The position numbers and the translations under genes were made by a program. The notes beneath the pieces are model-generated. The model worked only from the letters and a program-made list of their open reading frames with translations, did not search any database and had not been told where the DNA came from. 64,000 bases of DNA from Rhizobium laguerreae (GTDB lineage: Bacteria > Pseudomonadota > Alphaproteobacteria > Rhizobiales > Rhizobiaceae): contig NZ_MRDM01000014.1 in assembly GCF_002008165.1 (NCBI RefSeq), forward strand, positions 992,001-1,056,000, in the 5' to 3' direction. This document shows, in pieces, positions 11,035 to 18,903 of this stretch. Each line of letters starts with the position of its first letter. The first letter of the stretch is position 1.

Positions 11035-12888
11035 ATGTCCGTGTCGCAGAAATTGTGGCCTTCCCTGCCCCTGAAGCACCGCATCCGGCGGATGTGGTGG
11101 GTCTATGCCGTGCTCGCCCTCCTCGCTGTCGTCGCAAGCCTTTGGGCCAGCGGCGAGATCGGTCGGCTCCGGGCGGAGGCTGCTCTCGAGGAACAGGCCC
11201 GCATGGATGCGAGGCTGAATGCTGCATTGCTGCGCACGGTTCTCGAAAAATATCGGGCGCTTCCCTTCGTGCTGTCGCAGGACGCGGCACTCGCCGCCGC
11301 ACTAGCAGGAAACGATGCCGGCGCGTTCGAGCGGCTCAGTCAGAAGCTGGAAAATTTGGCGGCGGGCACGAAGGCCGCCGTCATCTATGTCATCGACAAG
11401 GACGGCATGGCGGTTTCGGCCAGCAACTGGCGCGAGCCGACGAGTTTCGTCGGCAACGACTATCGTTTCCGCGAGTATTTTCAGGGGGCGGTGGAACGAG
11501 GACAGGCCGAGCACTTCGCGCTCGGCACGGTCAGCAAGAAACCGGGCCTCTATATCTCCCAGCGGATTTCGGGCAGCAATGGCCTGCTGGGCGTCGTCGT
11601 GGTCAAGGTCGAATTCGACGACGTCGAGGCGGATTGGAATGCCTCCAACACCCCGTCCTACGTCGTTGACGAGCGCGGCATTGTCCTCATCACCAGTATT
11701 CCGTCATGGCGGTTCATGACGATCGGCCGGGTCGCCGAGGACCGGCTGACGGCGATCCGCGAAAGCCTTCAATTCGGCGATGCGCCGCTTCAACCCCTGC
11801 CGCTCGACATGGTTCGAGACCTCGGTGACGGGCTCGATGTCGTCGGGATCGTCATGCCCGGCGATGCCGGGAAAACCAGGTTTCTCGATGTCGCAACGTC
11901 GGTGCCGGCGACCGGTTGGCATTTGCAGCATCTCGTCGCACTCGGACCATCCGTCGATGCGGGGATTCGTGAAGCCCGCATGCTGGCATTGCTGATACTC
12001 CTGCCGCTGCTGGCCGGAGCAGCCTTCCTGTTGCGCCGTCGCCATGTGATCAGCCTGCGAATCTCCAGCGAACAGCGGGCTCGGGAGGAACTGGAACGGC
12101 GCGTCGCCGAGCGGACGCTGGATCTGAGCCAGGCGCGGGACCGGCTGCAGGCTGAAATCGTCGGCCACAAGAGCACTGAGCAGAAATTGCAGGCGGTGCA
12201 GCAGGATCTGGTGCAGGCCAACCGACTGGCCATCCTGGGTCAGGTGGCAGCCGGCGTCGCCCATGAGATCAACCAGCCGGTGGCAACCATTCGTGCCTAT
12301 GCGGATAACGCCCGCACCTTCCTCAATCGCGGCCAGACGGCGCCCGCCGGCGAAAACCTCGAAAGCATCGCGGCGCTGACGGAGCGCATAGGTTCGATCA
12401 CCGAGGAGCTGAAGACCTTTGCCCGCAAAGGCCGAGGCAGCGCCGAACCAACCGGATTGAAGGACGTCATCGAGGGCGCGGTGATGCTGTTGCGCAGCCG
12501 GTTTGCCGGCCGCATGGATACGCTCGACATCGACCTGCCGCCCGACGAACTGCAGGTGATGGGAAACCGGATTCGTCTCGAGCAGGTGCTCATCAACCTG
12601 CTTCAAAACGCCCTCGAGGCGGTGGCGCCGAAGGCCGGAGAGGGTCGCGTCGAGGTCAGAACATCCACCGATGCAGGGATGATAACGGTGACGGTCGCCG
12701 ACAACGGTCCCGGCATCCCGCCGGAAATCCGCAAGGGCTTGTTCACGCCGTTCAACACCTCGAAGGAAAGCGGCCTCGGCCTCGGCCTGGTGATCTCCAA
12801 GGATATCATCGGCGACTATGGCGGCCGGATGGAGGTTTTAAGCGACAGCGGCGGTACCCGGTTCATCGTTCAGCTGAGGAAGGCTTGA
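11035..12888 (+). CDS. dctB: C4-dicarboxylate sensor histidine kinase DctB
   Basis: A 617-residue membrane kinase. A transmembrane segment near residues 23-43 and another near 310-330 flank a periplasmic double-PAS (dCache) sensor region. A coiled coil follows, then the phosphoacceptor H in VAHEINQP at about residue 409, and an ATPase domain with ITVTVADNGPGIPPE and GLGLGLVISKDI. DctB senses dicarboxylates, together with DctA, and phosphorylates DctD. The start was placed at ATG 11035 (MSVSQKLW); ATG 11020 would add five residues but lies within the distal DctD dyad. dctD begins 5 bp after the stop. Confidence 0.96.
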   Translation: MSVSQKLWPSLPLKHRIRRMWWVYAVLALLAVVASLWASGEIGRLRAEAALEEQARMDARLNAALLRTVLEKYRALPFVLSQDAALAAALAGNDAGAFERLSQKLENLAAGTKAAVIYVIDKDGMAVSASNWREPTSFVGNDYRFREYFQGAVERGQAEHFALGTVSKKPGLYISQRISGSNGLLGVVVVKVEFDDVEADWNASNTPSYVVDERGIVLITSIPSWRFMTIGRVAEDRLTAIRESLQFGDAPLQPLPLDMVRDLGDGLDVVGIVMPGDAGKTRFLDVATSVPATGWHLQHLVALGPSVDAGIREARMLALLILLPLLAGAAFLLRRRHVISLRISSEQRAREELERRVAERTLDLSQARDRLQAEIVGHKSTEQKLQAVQQDLVQANRLAILGQVAAGVAHEINQPVATIRAYADNARTFLNRGQTAPAGENLESIAALTERIGSITEELKTFARKGRGSAEPTGLKDVIEGAVMLLRSRFAGRMDTLDIDLPPDELQVMGNRIRLEQVLINLLQNALEAVAPKAGEGRVEVRTSTDAGMITVTVADNGPGIPPEIRKGLFTPFNTSKESGLGLGLVISKDIIGDYGGRMEVLSDSGGTRFIVQLRKA

Positions 12889-12892
12889 GGTC

Positions 12893-14239
12893 ATGAACAC
12901 ACTGATGCCTGTTGCGCTGATCGACGACGACAAGGACCTTCGCCGCGCCACCGCCCAGACGCTCGAACTCGCCGGATTTTCCGTTTCCGCCTATGACGGT
13001 GCAAAAGCCGCGCTGGCGGATCTGCCGGCGGACTTTGCCGGCCCCGTCGTCACCGATATCCGCATGCCGGAGATCGACGGACTGCAGCTCTTCGCCACGC
13101 TTCAGGGCATGGATGTCGACCTGCCGGTGATCTTGATGACCGGCCACGGCGACATTCCCATGGCCGTTCAGGCGATCCAGGACGGCGCCTATGATTTCAT
13201 CGCCAAGCCCTTCGCAGCCGATCGGCTGGTCCAGAGCGTGCGTCGCGCAAGCGAGAAGCGGCGGCTTGTTCTGGAGAACCGCATGCTGCGGAAGGCAGCC
13301 GAAGATGCGCAGGAGAATTTGCCGCTGATCGGCCAGACGCCTGTCATGGAAAACCTCAGAAAGATTCTTCGCCATATCGCCGATACCGATGTGGACGTGC
13401 TCGTCGCCGGCGAAACGGGCAGCGGCAAGGAAGTGGTTGCCCAGCTCTTGCATCAGTGGAGCCACCGCAGGAAGGGCAATTTCGTGGCGCTAAACTGTGG
13501 CGCCCTGCCCGAAACGGTCATCGAAAGCGAACTGTTCGGCCACGAGGCCGGCGCCTTTACCGGCGCCCAGAAGCGCCGCACGGGCCGCATCGAACATGCA
13601 AGCGGCGGCACGCTTTTCCTCGACGAGATCGAAAGCATGCCGGCCGCCACCCAGGTCAAGATGCTGAGGGTGCTGGAGATGCGTGAGATCACGCCGCTTG
13701 GCACCAATGAGGTGCGTCCGGTCGATCTTCGCGTCGTCGCGGCGGCCAAGATCGACCTTGGGGATCCCGCGGTGCGCGGCGATTTTCGTGAGGATCTCTA
13801 CTACAGGCTGAATGTCGTGACGATCTCCATTCCGCCGCTGAGAGAACGCCGCGACGATATTCCGCTGCTGTTTTCCCACTTCGCCGCTCGCGCCGCCGAG
13901 CGCTTCCGTCGCGATGTCCCGCCGCTTTCACCGGATGTGCGGCGGCATCTCGCCTCGCACCCATGGCCGGGCAATGTCCGCGAACTCTCGCATTATGCCG
14001 AACGCGTGGTGCTTGGCGTGGAAGGCGGAGGAACGGCAGCGGTCGCTCCGCAGCCGACGGATGCGACGCTTCCCGAACGGCTGGAGCGCTACGAGGCGGA
14101 GATCATTCGCGACGCGCTGTCGGCCAATGGCGGCGACGTCCGCCGCACCATCGAGGCGCTCGGCATTCCGAGAAAGACGTTTTACGACAAACTCCAGCGC
14201 CACGGAATAAATCGGGGAGGCTATATATCACGCAAGTAA
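12893..14239 (+). CDS. dctD: Sigma-54-dependent response regulator DctD
   Basis: The 448-residue protein has three parts: a receiver domain with acidic pocket D11-D13 and phospho-acceptor D55 (VVTDIRMPE), an AAA+ domain with Walker A GETGSGKE and the sigma-54 contact loop GAFTGA, and a Fis-type helix-turn-helix at the end (RRTIEALGIPRKTFYDKL). It activates dctA from upstream dyads by remodelling RpoN-polymerase. It is cotranscribed with dctB. The lrp-like gene is convergent 32 bp downstream, with no clear terminator between them. Confidence 0.97.
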   Translation: MNTLMPVALIDDDKDLRRATAQTLELAGFSVSAYDGAKAALADLPADFAGPVVTDIRMPEIDGLQLFATLQGMDVDLPVILMTGHGDIPMAVQAIQDGAYDFIAKPFAADRLVQSVRRASEKRRLVLENRMLRKAAEDAQENLPLIGQTPVMENLRKILRHIADTDVDVLVAGETGSGKEVVAQLLHQWSHRRKGNFVALNCGALPETVIESELFGHEAGAFTGAQKRRTGRIEHASGGTLFLDEIESMPAATQVKMLRVLEMREITPLGTNEVRPVDLRVVAAAKIDLGDPAVRGDFREDLYYRLNVVTISIPPLRERRDDIPLLFSHFAARAAERFRRDVPPLSPDVRRHLASHPWPGNVRELSHYAERVVLGVEGGGTAAVAPQPTDATLPERLERYEAEIIRDALSANGGDVRRTIEALGIPRKTFYDKLQRHGINRGGYISRK

Positions 14240-14271
14240 TTGGCGATGGCGTTTGCTCTACCGAGGTGGTG

Positions 14272-14739
14272 TTAGACCTCCACCAGTCCCAGCTTCTTCA
14301 CCTGCCGGATCGTCAACATGGTGCGCACGGTATCGACATGTTCGTTCGCCGTCAGTACCTCAATGACGAAATCCTGGAAACGTGTGAGGTTCTCCGCCAC
14401 GCAATGCAGCAGGAAATCGCTGTCGCCGGAGACCATCCAGGCTTGGCGCACCAGCGGCCATTCGGCGGTGGCGGCGGCGAAGGCCTTGAGATTGCCTTCC
14501 GACTGGTGCTTGAGGCCGACCATGCAGAAAGCGACGAGGTCGAAGCCGAGCTTCGGGCTGTTCAGCATCGCGTGATAGCCCTCGATGATGCCGGCTTCCT
14601 CGAGCTTGCGCACCCGGCGCAGGCAAGGCGGCGCCGAGATGCCGACCCGATCGGCAAGCTCCACATTGGTCATGCGGCCATCGGCCTGCAGCTCCCGGAG
14701 GATCTTTATATCGATGACGTCGAGTTCCGCACGACCCAC
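14272..14739 (-). CDS. lrp: Lrp/AsnC family transcriptional regulator
   Basis: The 155-residue protein has an N-terminal winged helix-turn-helix (LDVIDIKILRELQADGRMTNVELADRVGIS, given in two parts here as LDVIDIKILRELQ and NVELADRVGIS) and a C-terminal RAM ligand-binding domain ending RQVKKLGLVEV. Proteins of this family sense amino acids as octamers. The start is GTG 14739 with AAAGG 7 nt upstream; a longer frame upstream has no family match. It faces trxB divergently across 229 bp. An lrp gene also lies in the Sinorhizobium lps region, so an effect on surface genes is possible but unproven. Confidence 0.9.
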   Translation of the reverse strand: MGRAELDVIDIKILRELQADGRMTNVELADRVGISAPPCLRRVRKLEEAGIIEGYHAMLNSPKLGFDLVAFCMVGLKHQSEGNLKAFAAATAEWPLVRQAWMVSGDSDFLLHCVAENLTRFQDFVIEVLTANEHVDTVRTMLTIRQVKKLGLVEV

Positions 14740-14968
14740 ATCATTGCCTTTCTTTAATTCTCCGCGGGGAGCTTCTATATAAAGCCGCGGAATACGCAAG
14801 AAAGTTTCACGCCGATGACGGATTCTTGCACATCGGGCGATTTGCCTTGTTGGTAACGCAAGGCTGCCCTTGAATAAAAGCATTGGACGTTCATAAATGG
14901 CGCAGGGACGCGAAACGGCCGCAATCGCTATCTAGCCGCCGCCCTCCTGCCAGTCGAAAGGAAATGAC

Positions 14969-15943
14969 ATGCCCGCCCGCCATACCAAGGTGCTCATCAT
15001 CGGTTCCGGACCTGCAGGCTATACTGCCGCGGTCTATGCCGCGCGCGCCATGCTGAAACCGGTTTTGATCGCCGGTCTCGAACAGGGCGGCCAGTTGATG
15101 ATCACCACCGATGTCGAGAACTATCCGGGCTTTGCCGATCCGATCCAGGGTCCCTGGTTGATGGAACAGATGCTGCAGCAGGCAAAACATGTCGGCGCTG
15201 AGATCGTCAACGACCTCGTGACCGAAGTCGACATGAACCAGCGCCCCTTCGTCGCCCGCACCGACAGCGGCCAGGTCTGGACCGCCGATACGCTGATCAT
15301 TGCCACCGGCGCCAAGGCCAAATGGCTCGGCATCGAGAGCGAGCAGCATTTCCAGGGCTTCGGCGTTTCGGCCTGCGCCACTTGCGACGGTTTCTTCTAT
15401 CGCAACAAGGATGTGATCGTGGTTGGCGGCGGCAACAGCGCCGTCGAGGAGGCGCTCTATCTCTCCAACATCGCCAAGTCGGTCACATTAGTGCACCGCC
15501 GCGACTTCTTCCGAGCCGAGAAGATCCTGCAGGAACGCCTGTTCTCCAAGGACAATATCAAGGTTCTATGGAATACCGAAGTGGCTGAGATTACCGGCAC
15601 GCCGGCCAAGCCGCCGATGCCGCAATCCGTATCCGGGGCGCGCCTGCGCGACGTCAGAACCGGCACGATCACCGAGATGGTGATCGATGGCGTCTTCGTC
15701 GCTATCGGCCATGCGCCCGCCACCGAGCTCTTCAAGGACAAGCTGAAGCTGAAGGACAATGGTTATCTCTGGACCGCGCCGGATTCGACTGCGACCAGCC
15801 TGGACGGCGTCTATGCCGCGGGCGACGTGACGGATGATACGTTCCGCCAGGCGATCACTGCCGCCGGCCTGGGGTGCATGGCTGCACTTGAAGCCGAGCG
15901 ATATCTGACGGGCCACATGCCCGTCGCCGTGGCCGCGGAGTAA
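14969..15943 (+). CDS. trxB: Thioredoxin reductase
   Basis: The 324-residue protein is a low-molecular-weight thioredoxin reductase: FAD-binding IIGSGPAGYTAA at residue 10, redox pair C136-A-T-C139, NADPH-binding VGGGNSAVEEA, and the C-terminal FAD motif YAAGDVTDDTFRQAITAAG. It uses NADPH to reduce thioredoxin in the cytoplasm. An AAAGGAAATGAC ribosome site precedes the ATG. The LsrB-type regulator starts 22 bp downstream; LsrB in Sinorhizobium is involved in redox stress, so cotranscription makes sense. Confidence 0.98.
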   Translation: MPARHTKVLIIGSGPAGYTAAVYAARAMLKPVLIAGLEQGGQLMITTDVENYPGFADPIQGPWLMEQMLQQAKHVGAEIVNDLVTEVDMNQRPFVARTDSGQVWTADTLIIATGAKAKWLGIESEQHFQGFGVSACATCDGFFYRNKDVIVVGGGNSAVEEALYLSNIAKSVTLVHRRDFFRAEKILQERLFSKDNIKVLWNTEVAEITGTPAKPPMPQSVSGARLRDVRTGTITEMVIDGVFVAIGHAPATELFKDKLKLKDNGYLWTAPDSTATSLDGVYAAGDVTDDTFRQAITAAGLGCMAALEAERYLTGHMPVAVAAE

Positions 15944-15965
15944 GATCGGCATGAGGGGTGGGGGA

Positions 15966-16862
15966 ATGCCATTGGATTGGGACAAGCTGCGTATTTTTCA
16001 CGCAGCTGCCGAGGCGGGTTCGTTCACGCATGCGGCGGATAAACTGCATCTGTCCCAATCCGCCATCAGCCGCCAGGTCAGCGCGCTGGAGCAGGATGTC
16101 GGCACCAAGCTGTTTCACCGCCATGCGCGTGGCCTGATTCTGACGGAACAGGGCGAGCTGCTTTACCGCACCGCCCATGACGTGCTGCTGAAGCTCGAAA
16201 CCGTGAAGATGCAGCTCACCGAAACGACCGAGACGCCATCCGGCAAGCTGCGCGTCACCACGACGGTCGGCCTCGGCCAGGGCTGGCTGACCGACAAGAT
16301 CCAGGAATTCCTGCAGCTCTATCCCGATGTGCAGATCCAGCTGATCCTCGACAATGAGGAAGTGGATGTGAACATGCGTCATGCCGACTGCGCGATCCGC
16401 CTGCGCCAGCCGCAGCAATCCGACCTCATCCAGCGCAAGCTCTTCACCGTGCATATGCACGTCTATGCGGCTCCGTCCTACATCAACCGCCACGGCGAGC
16501 CGCAGAAGGTCGAGGATCTCGACAATCACCGCATCATCACCTTCGGCGAGCCGGCGCCAAGCTACCTGCTCGATGTCAACTGGCTTGAGGTCGCCGGCCG
16601 CTCGTCCGACAACAAGCGTGTTCCGCATCTCCAGATCAACAGCCAGACCTCGATCAAGCGCGCCGCCCTGCTCGGCATCGGCGTCGCCTGCCTGCCGGAT
16701 TACATCGTCGGCCGCGACCCAGGCCTGATTCAGCTGGCAATCAATGCCGACGTCCCCTCCTTCGACACCTATTTCTGCTATCCCGACGAGATCAAGAACG
16801 CCGCCAAGCTGAAAGCCTTTCGCGATTTCATCGTCAGCAAAGCCAGAAACTGGAACTTTTGA
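15966..16862 (+). CDS. lsrB: LysR-type regulator LsrB/VtlR
   Basis: A 298-residue LysR protein with helix-turn-helix FTHAADKLHLSQSAISRQVS and a periplasmic-binding-like effector domain. The start MPLDWDKLRIFHAAAEAGS matches my memory of LsrB of Sinorhizobium and VtlR of Brucella/Agrobacterium. ATG 15966 follows a G-rich ribosome site; ATG 15951 would add five residues. VtlR directly activates abcR small RNAs, and two such RNAs start about 100 bp downstream here, so the regulator and its targets are side by side. LsrB is also needed for symbiosis and oxidative stress in Sinorhizobium. Confidence 0.9.
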   Translation: MPLDWDKLRIFHAAAEAGSFTHAADKLHLSQSAISRQVSALEQDVGTKLFHRHARGLILTEQGELLYRTAHDVLLKLETVKMQLTETTETPSGKLRVTTTVGLGQGWLTDKIQEFLQLYPDVQIQLILDNEEVDVNMRHADCAIRLRQPQQSDLIQRKLFTVHMHVYAAPSYINRHGEPQKVEDLDNHRIITFGEPAPSYLLDVNWLEVAGRSSDNKRVPHLQINSQTSIKRAALLGIGVACLPDYIVGRDPGLIQLAINADVPSFDTYFCYPDEIKNAAKLKAFRDFIVSKARNWNF

Positions 16863-16900
16863 GCCTGGTTTTATTGATAAATCGGCTACTATGCAGTACA

Positions 16901-16917
16901 CGCATGACTGGCATGCG
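16901..16917. promoter_or_regulatory. Dyad upstream of abcR1, candidate LsrB/VtlR operator
   Basis: CGCATG-ACTGG-CATGCG is a perfect 6-5-6 inverted repeat ending 9 bp before the -35 element of the first AbcR gene. Position and symmetry fit a LysR-type activator site. Assignment to LsrB is inference. Confidence 0.45.
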
Positions 16918-16926
16918 CAAATGAGG

Positions 16927-16955
16927 GTTGCCGTTTGCCCAATAAACCACCATAT
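16927..16955 (+). promoter_or_regulatory. Promoter of abcR1
   Basis: GTTGCC (16927-16932), a 17-bp spacer and CCATAT (16950-16955) fit the rhizobial sigma-70 pattern CTTGAC-N17-CTATAT. The second AbcR copy has the same geometry, which supports the call. The transcript should begin near 16963. Confidence 0.7.
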
Positions 16956-16962
16956 CGCTCAT

Positions 16963-17078
16963 AGCTGATGCACATGGTGGCTTTTCCTCCCAGTTCCACC
17001 GCATTAGCTGTTCCCCTCTGGAGGTTTTTGACCTTCACACTTATAAGGGCCCTGGTTTTCCAGTGGCCCTCTTTTTTT
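16963..17078 (+). ncRNA. abcR1: AbcR-type (alpha-r15) trans-acting sRNA, copy 1
   Basis: About 116 nt, running from AGCTGATGCA to a terminator with stem AGGGCC-CTGG/CCAG-GGCCCT and seven T. It carries the unpaired CTCCCAG and CCCCTCTGGAGG stretches that mask ribosome sites of target mRNAs. AbcR RNAs act with Hfq to repress ABC transporter and other nutrient-uptake mRNAs in Rhizobiales. The second copy is very similar downstream. Ends are predicted from promoter and terminator positions. Numbering of the copies is by order only and may not match published names. Confidence 0.9.
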
Positions 17079-17150
17079 GCCTTTCTTCCTCAGCGAAATG
17101 CCGCACCGCAAAAAATTTGTGCGGCGCATAGCAGACATGCACAAAAAAGC

Positions 17151-17179
17151 ATTGAAACCTGCTCAAGGAAGCACCATAT
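17151..17179 (+). promoter_or_regulatory. Promoter of abcR2
   Basis: ATTGAA (17151-17156), a 17-bp spacer and CCATAT (17174-17179) repeat the geometry of the first copy. The upstream DNA differs: it has the dyad CCGCAC-N12-GTGCGG (17101-17124) in place of the one before abcR1, so the two RNAs may be controlled differently. Confidence 0.7.
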
Positions 17180-17186
17180 CCCTCTC

Positions 17187-17302
17187 AGCTGATGCATCTT
17201 GTGGTTTCTCTCCCAGTACCACCGCATTAGCTGTTCCCCTCTGGAGGTTTTTTGACCTTCACAATTATAAGGGCCCTGGTTTTCCGGTGGCCCTCTTTTT
17301 TT
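17187..17302 (+). ncRNA. abcR2: AbcR-type (alpha-r15) trans-acting sRNA, copy 2
   Basis: A second 116-nt copy with the same predicted length as the first. The CTCCCAG and TTCCCCTCTGGAGG stretches are identical, and the terminator (17270-17302) differs only by a compatible CCAG to CCGG change. Most differences lie in the first 40 nt, where target specificity may diverge. Tandem AbcR1/AbcR2 genes are known in Sinorhizobium, Agrobacterium and Brucella. Ends are predicted. Confidence 0.9.
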
Positions 17303-17416
17303 GCCCAAAATTTGCTCATTCAATAAAATCCATCGCCTCACGCCTCCGTGATTTGCATATCGAAGTCTGACGATCGATATATCGGCCAGACACGATTTAC
17401 AGTTCGGCGAAAGACG

Positions 17417-17710
17417 ATGGACAAAGACGAAATTATCAAGGCGCTCGCCCATCCCACCCGGATGGACATTCTGAACTGGCTGAAAAATCCCGAGGAGCAT
17501 TTCCCCTCGCAGGAACATCCTTTCGAAATGGGCGTCTGCGCCAGCCAGTTCGAGCGCTGCGGCCTGTCGCAGTCGACGGTCTCGGCCCACCTCGGCACGC
17601 TGCATCGTGCAGGCCTGGTTACCACCAAACGCGTCGGCCAGTGGATCTTTTACAAGCGCAACGAAGAAACCATCGCCGCCTTCCTCAAGCAACTGACGCA
17701 GGACCTTTAG
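17417..17710 (+). CDS. ArsR-family (winged helix) transcriptional regulator
   Basis: A 97-residue protein, DKDEIIKALAHPTRMDILNWL at the start, then a winged helix-turn-helix with GLSQSTVSAHLGTLHRAGLV. It is a bare DNA-binding dimer with no extra sensor domain. Two cysteines lie just before the recognition helix (VCASQFERCG), which could sense electrophiles or metals. The start is ATG 17417, fitting family length; no strong ribosome site is visible. The MFS gene starts one base after its stop and nemA follows, so it probably represses its own operon. Confidence 0.85.
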   Translation: MDKDEIIKALAHPTRMDILNWLKNPEEHFPSQEHPFEMGVCASQFERCGLSQSTVSAHLGTLHRAGLVTTKRVGQWIFYKRNEETIAAFLKQLTQDL

Positions 17711-17711
17711 A

Positions 17712-18878
17712 ATGCCCCTCGCCCTCGTCGTTCTAGCCTTGAGCTCGTTTGCGATAGGCACCACCGAATTCGTCATCATGGGTCTGTTGCCGGAGGTCGC
17801 CGCCGATCTCTCAGTCAGCATCCCGCAGGCCGGGTGGCTGGTGACCGGTTACGCCCTGGCGGTCGCCATCGGCGCCCCTGTGATGGCGATTTCGACTGCG
17901 AAGCTGAAGCGCCGCACCGCCCTGATTGCGCTGATGGCCTTCTTCATCGCCGGCAACCTGCTTTGCGCTCTGGCGAGCGACTACTGGGTGCTGATGATTG
18001 CTCGCGTCGTGACTGCACTTTGCCATGGCGCATTCTTCGGCATCGGCTCCGTGGTCGCCGCCGGCCTCGTTGCCGAAGACCGCAAGGCCCGCGCCGTCGC
18101 GTTGATGTTTACCGGCCTGACACTTGCCAATGTTCTCGGCGTGCCGATCGGCACTGCGATCGGCCAGGCCTATGGCTGGCGCGCCACCTTCGGCGTCGTC
18201 ACCGTCATCGGTTTCGTCACCATTCTCGGCCTGATCGCCATCCTACCCAGGGACAAGCAGCAAGAAAACGGCAGCATCCTGCGCGAGATCGCAGCACTCA
18301 GGAATGGCGGCCTGTGGCTGGCACTCTCCACCACCGTCTTCTTCGCCGCCTCGATGTTCGCCCTCTTCACCTATATCGCGCCGCTGCTGCGCGACGTCAC
18401 CGGCGTGTCACCGGAAGGCGTCACCTGGACGCTGTTCCTGATCGGCATCGGGCTGACCATCGGCAACCTCGTCGGCGGCAAGCTTGCCGACTGGCGGCTC
18501 GGCGCAACGCTTGCCGGCGTCTTCGCCGCGATCGCCATCACTTCGATCGCCTTCAGCTATACGAGCCGCTTCTTCATCCCGGCCGAAATCACCCTCTTCC
18601 TTTGGGCAATGGCAAGCTTTGCCGCCGTACCGGCGCTTCAGGTCGGCGTCGTCGGCTTCGGCAAGGACGCACCAAACCTGGTCTCGACGATCAACATTGG
18701 CGCCTTCAACACCGGCAATGCGCTCGGCGCCTGGGTGGGCGGCCTGGTCATCGACGCCGGCTTCGATCTCACCCGCGTTCCGCTCGCCGCGGCCTTGATG
18801 GCCCTGATCGGCCTCGGGGCCACTGCACTCACCTATCTCTCCGCCAGGGGCCGGGCCGCCCTCGCCCCTGCCGAGTGA
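17712..18878 (+). CDS. MFS transporter, AraJ/DHA1-type efflux
   Basis: The 388-residue membrane protein has twelve hydrophobic segments. IGTTEFVIMGLLPEVAADL at the N-terminus and ALCHGAFFGIGSVVAA are features of the DHA1 drug/sugar efflux group (AraJ, YdhP). It should export small organic compounds across the inner membrane with proton antiport; the substrate cannot be read from sequence. It lies between the arsR-type regulator (1 bp gap) and nemA (25 bp gap). The context suggests export of a reactive compound or its reduced product. Confidence 0.9.
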   Translation: MPLALVVLALSSFAIGTTEFVIMGLLPEVAADLSVSIPQAGWLVTGYALAVAIGAPVMAISTAKLKRRTALIALMAFFIAGNLLCALASDYWVLMIARVVTALCHGAFFGIGSVVAAGLVAEDRKARAVALMFTGLTLANVLGVPIGTAIGQAYGWRATFGVVTVIGFVTILGLIAILPRDKQQENGSILREIAALRNGGLWLALSTTVFFAASMFALFTYIAPLLRDVTGVSPEGVTWTLFLIGIGLTIGNLVGGKLADWRLGATLAGVFAAIAITSIAFSYTSRFFIPAEITLFLWAMASFAAVPALQVGVVGFGKDAPNLVSTINIGAFNTGNALGAWVGGLVIDAGFDLTRVPLAAALMALIGLGATALTYLSARGRAALAPAE

Positions 18879-18903
18879 TCCTCCCGCAAAAGAAAGGACC
18901 ATC

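Noticed and set aside
16947..16980. A CCACCAT/ATGGTGG hairpin as 5' stem of abcR1
   Set aside because: The left arm is the -10 element, so it is not in the RNA; the second copy does not keep it.
16968..17370. Short plus-strand open frames over the AbcR genes
   Set aside because: They run through two RNA genes with clear terminators, and the similarity between them follows the RNA repeat.
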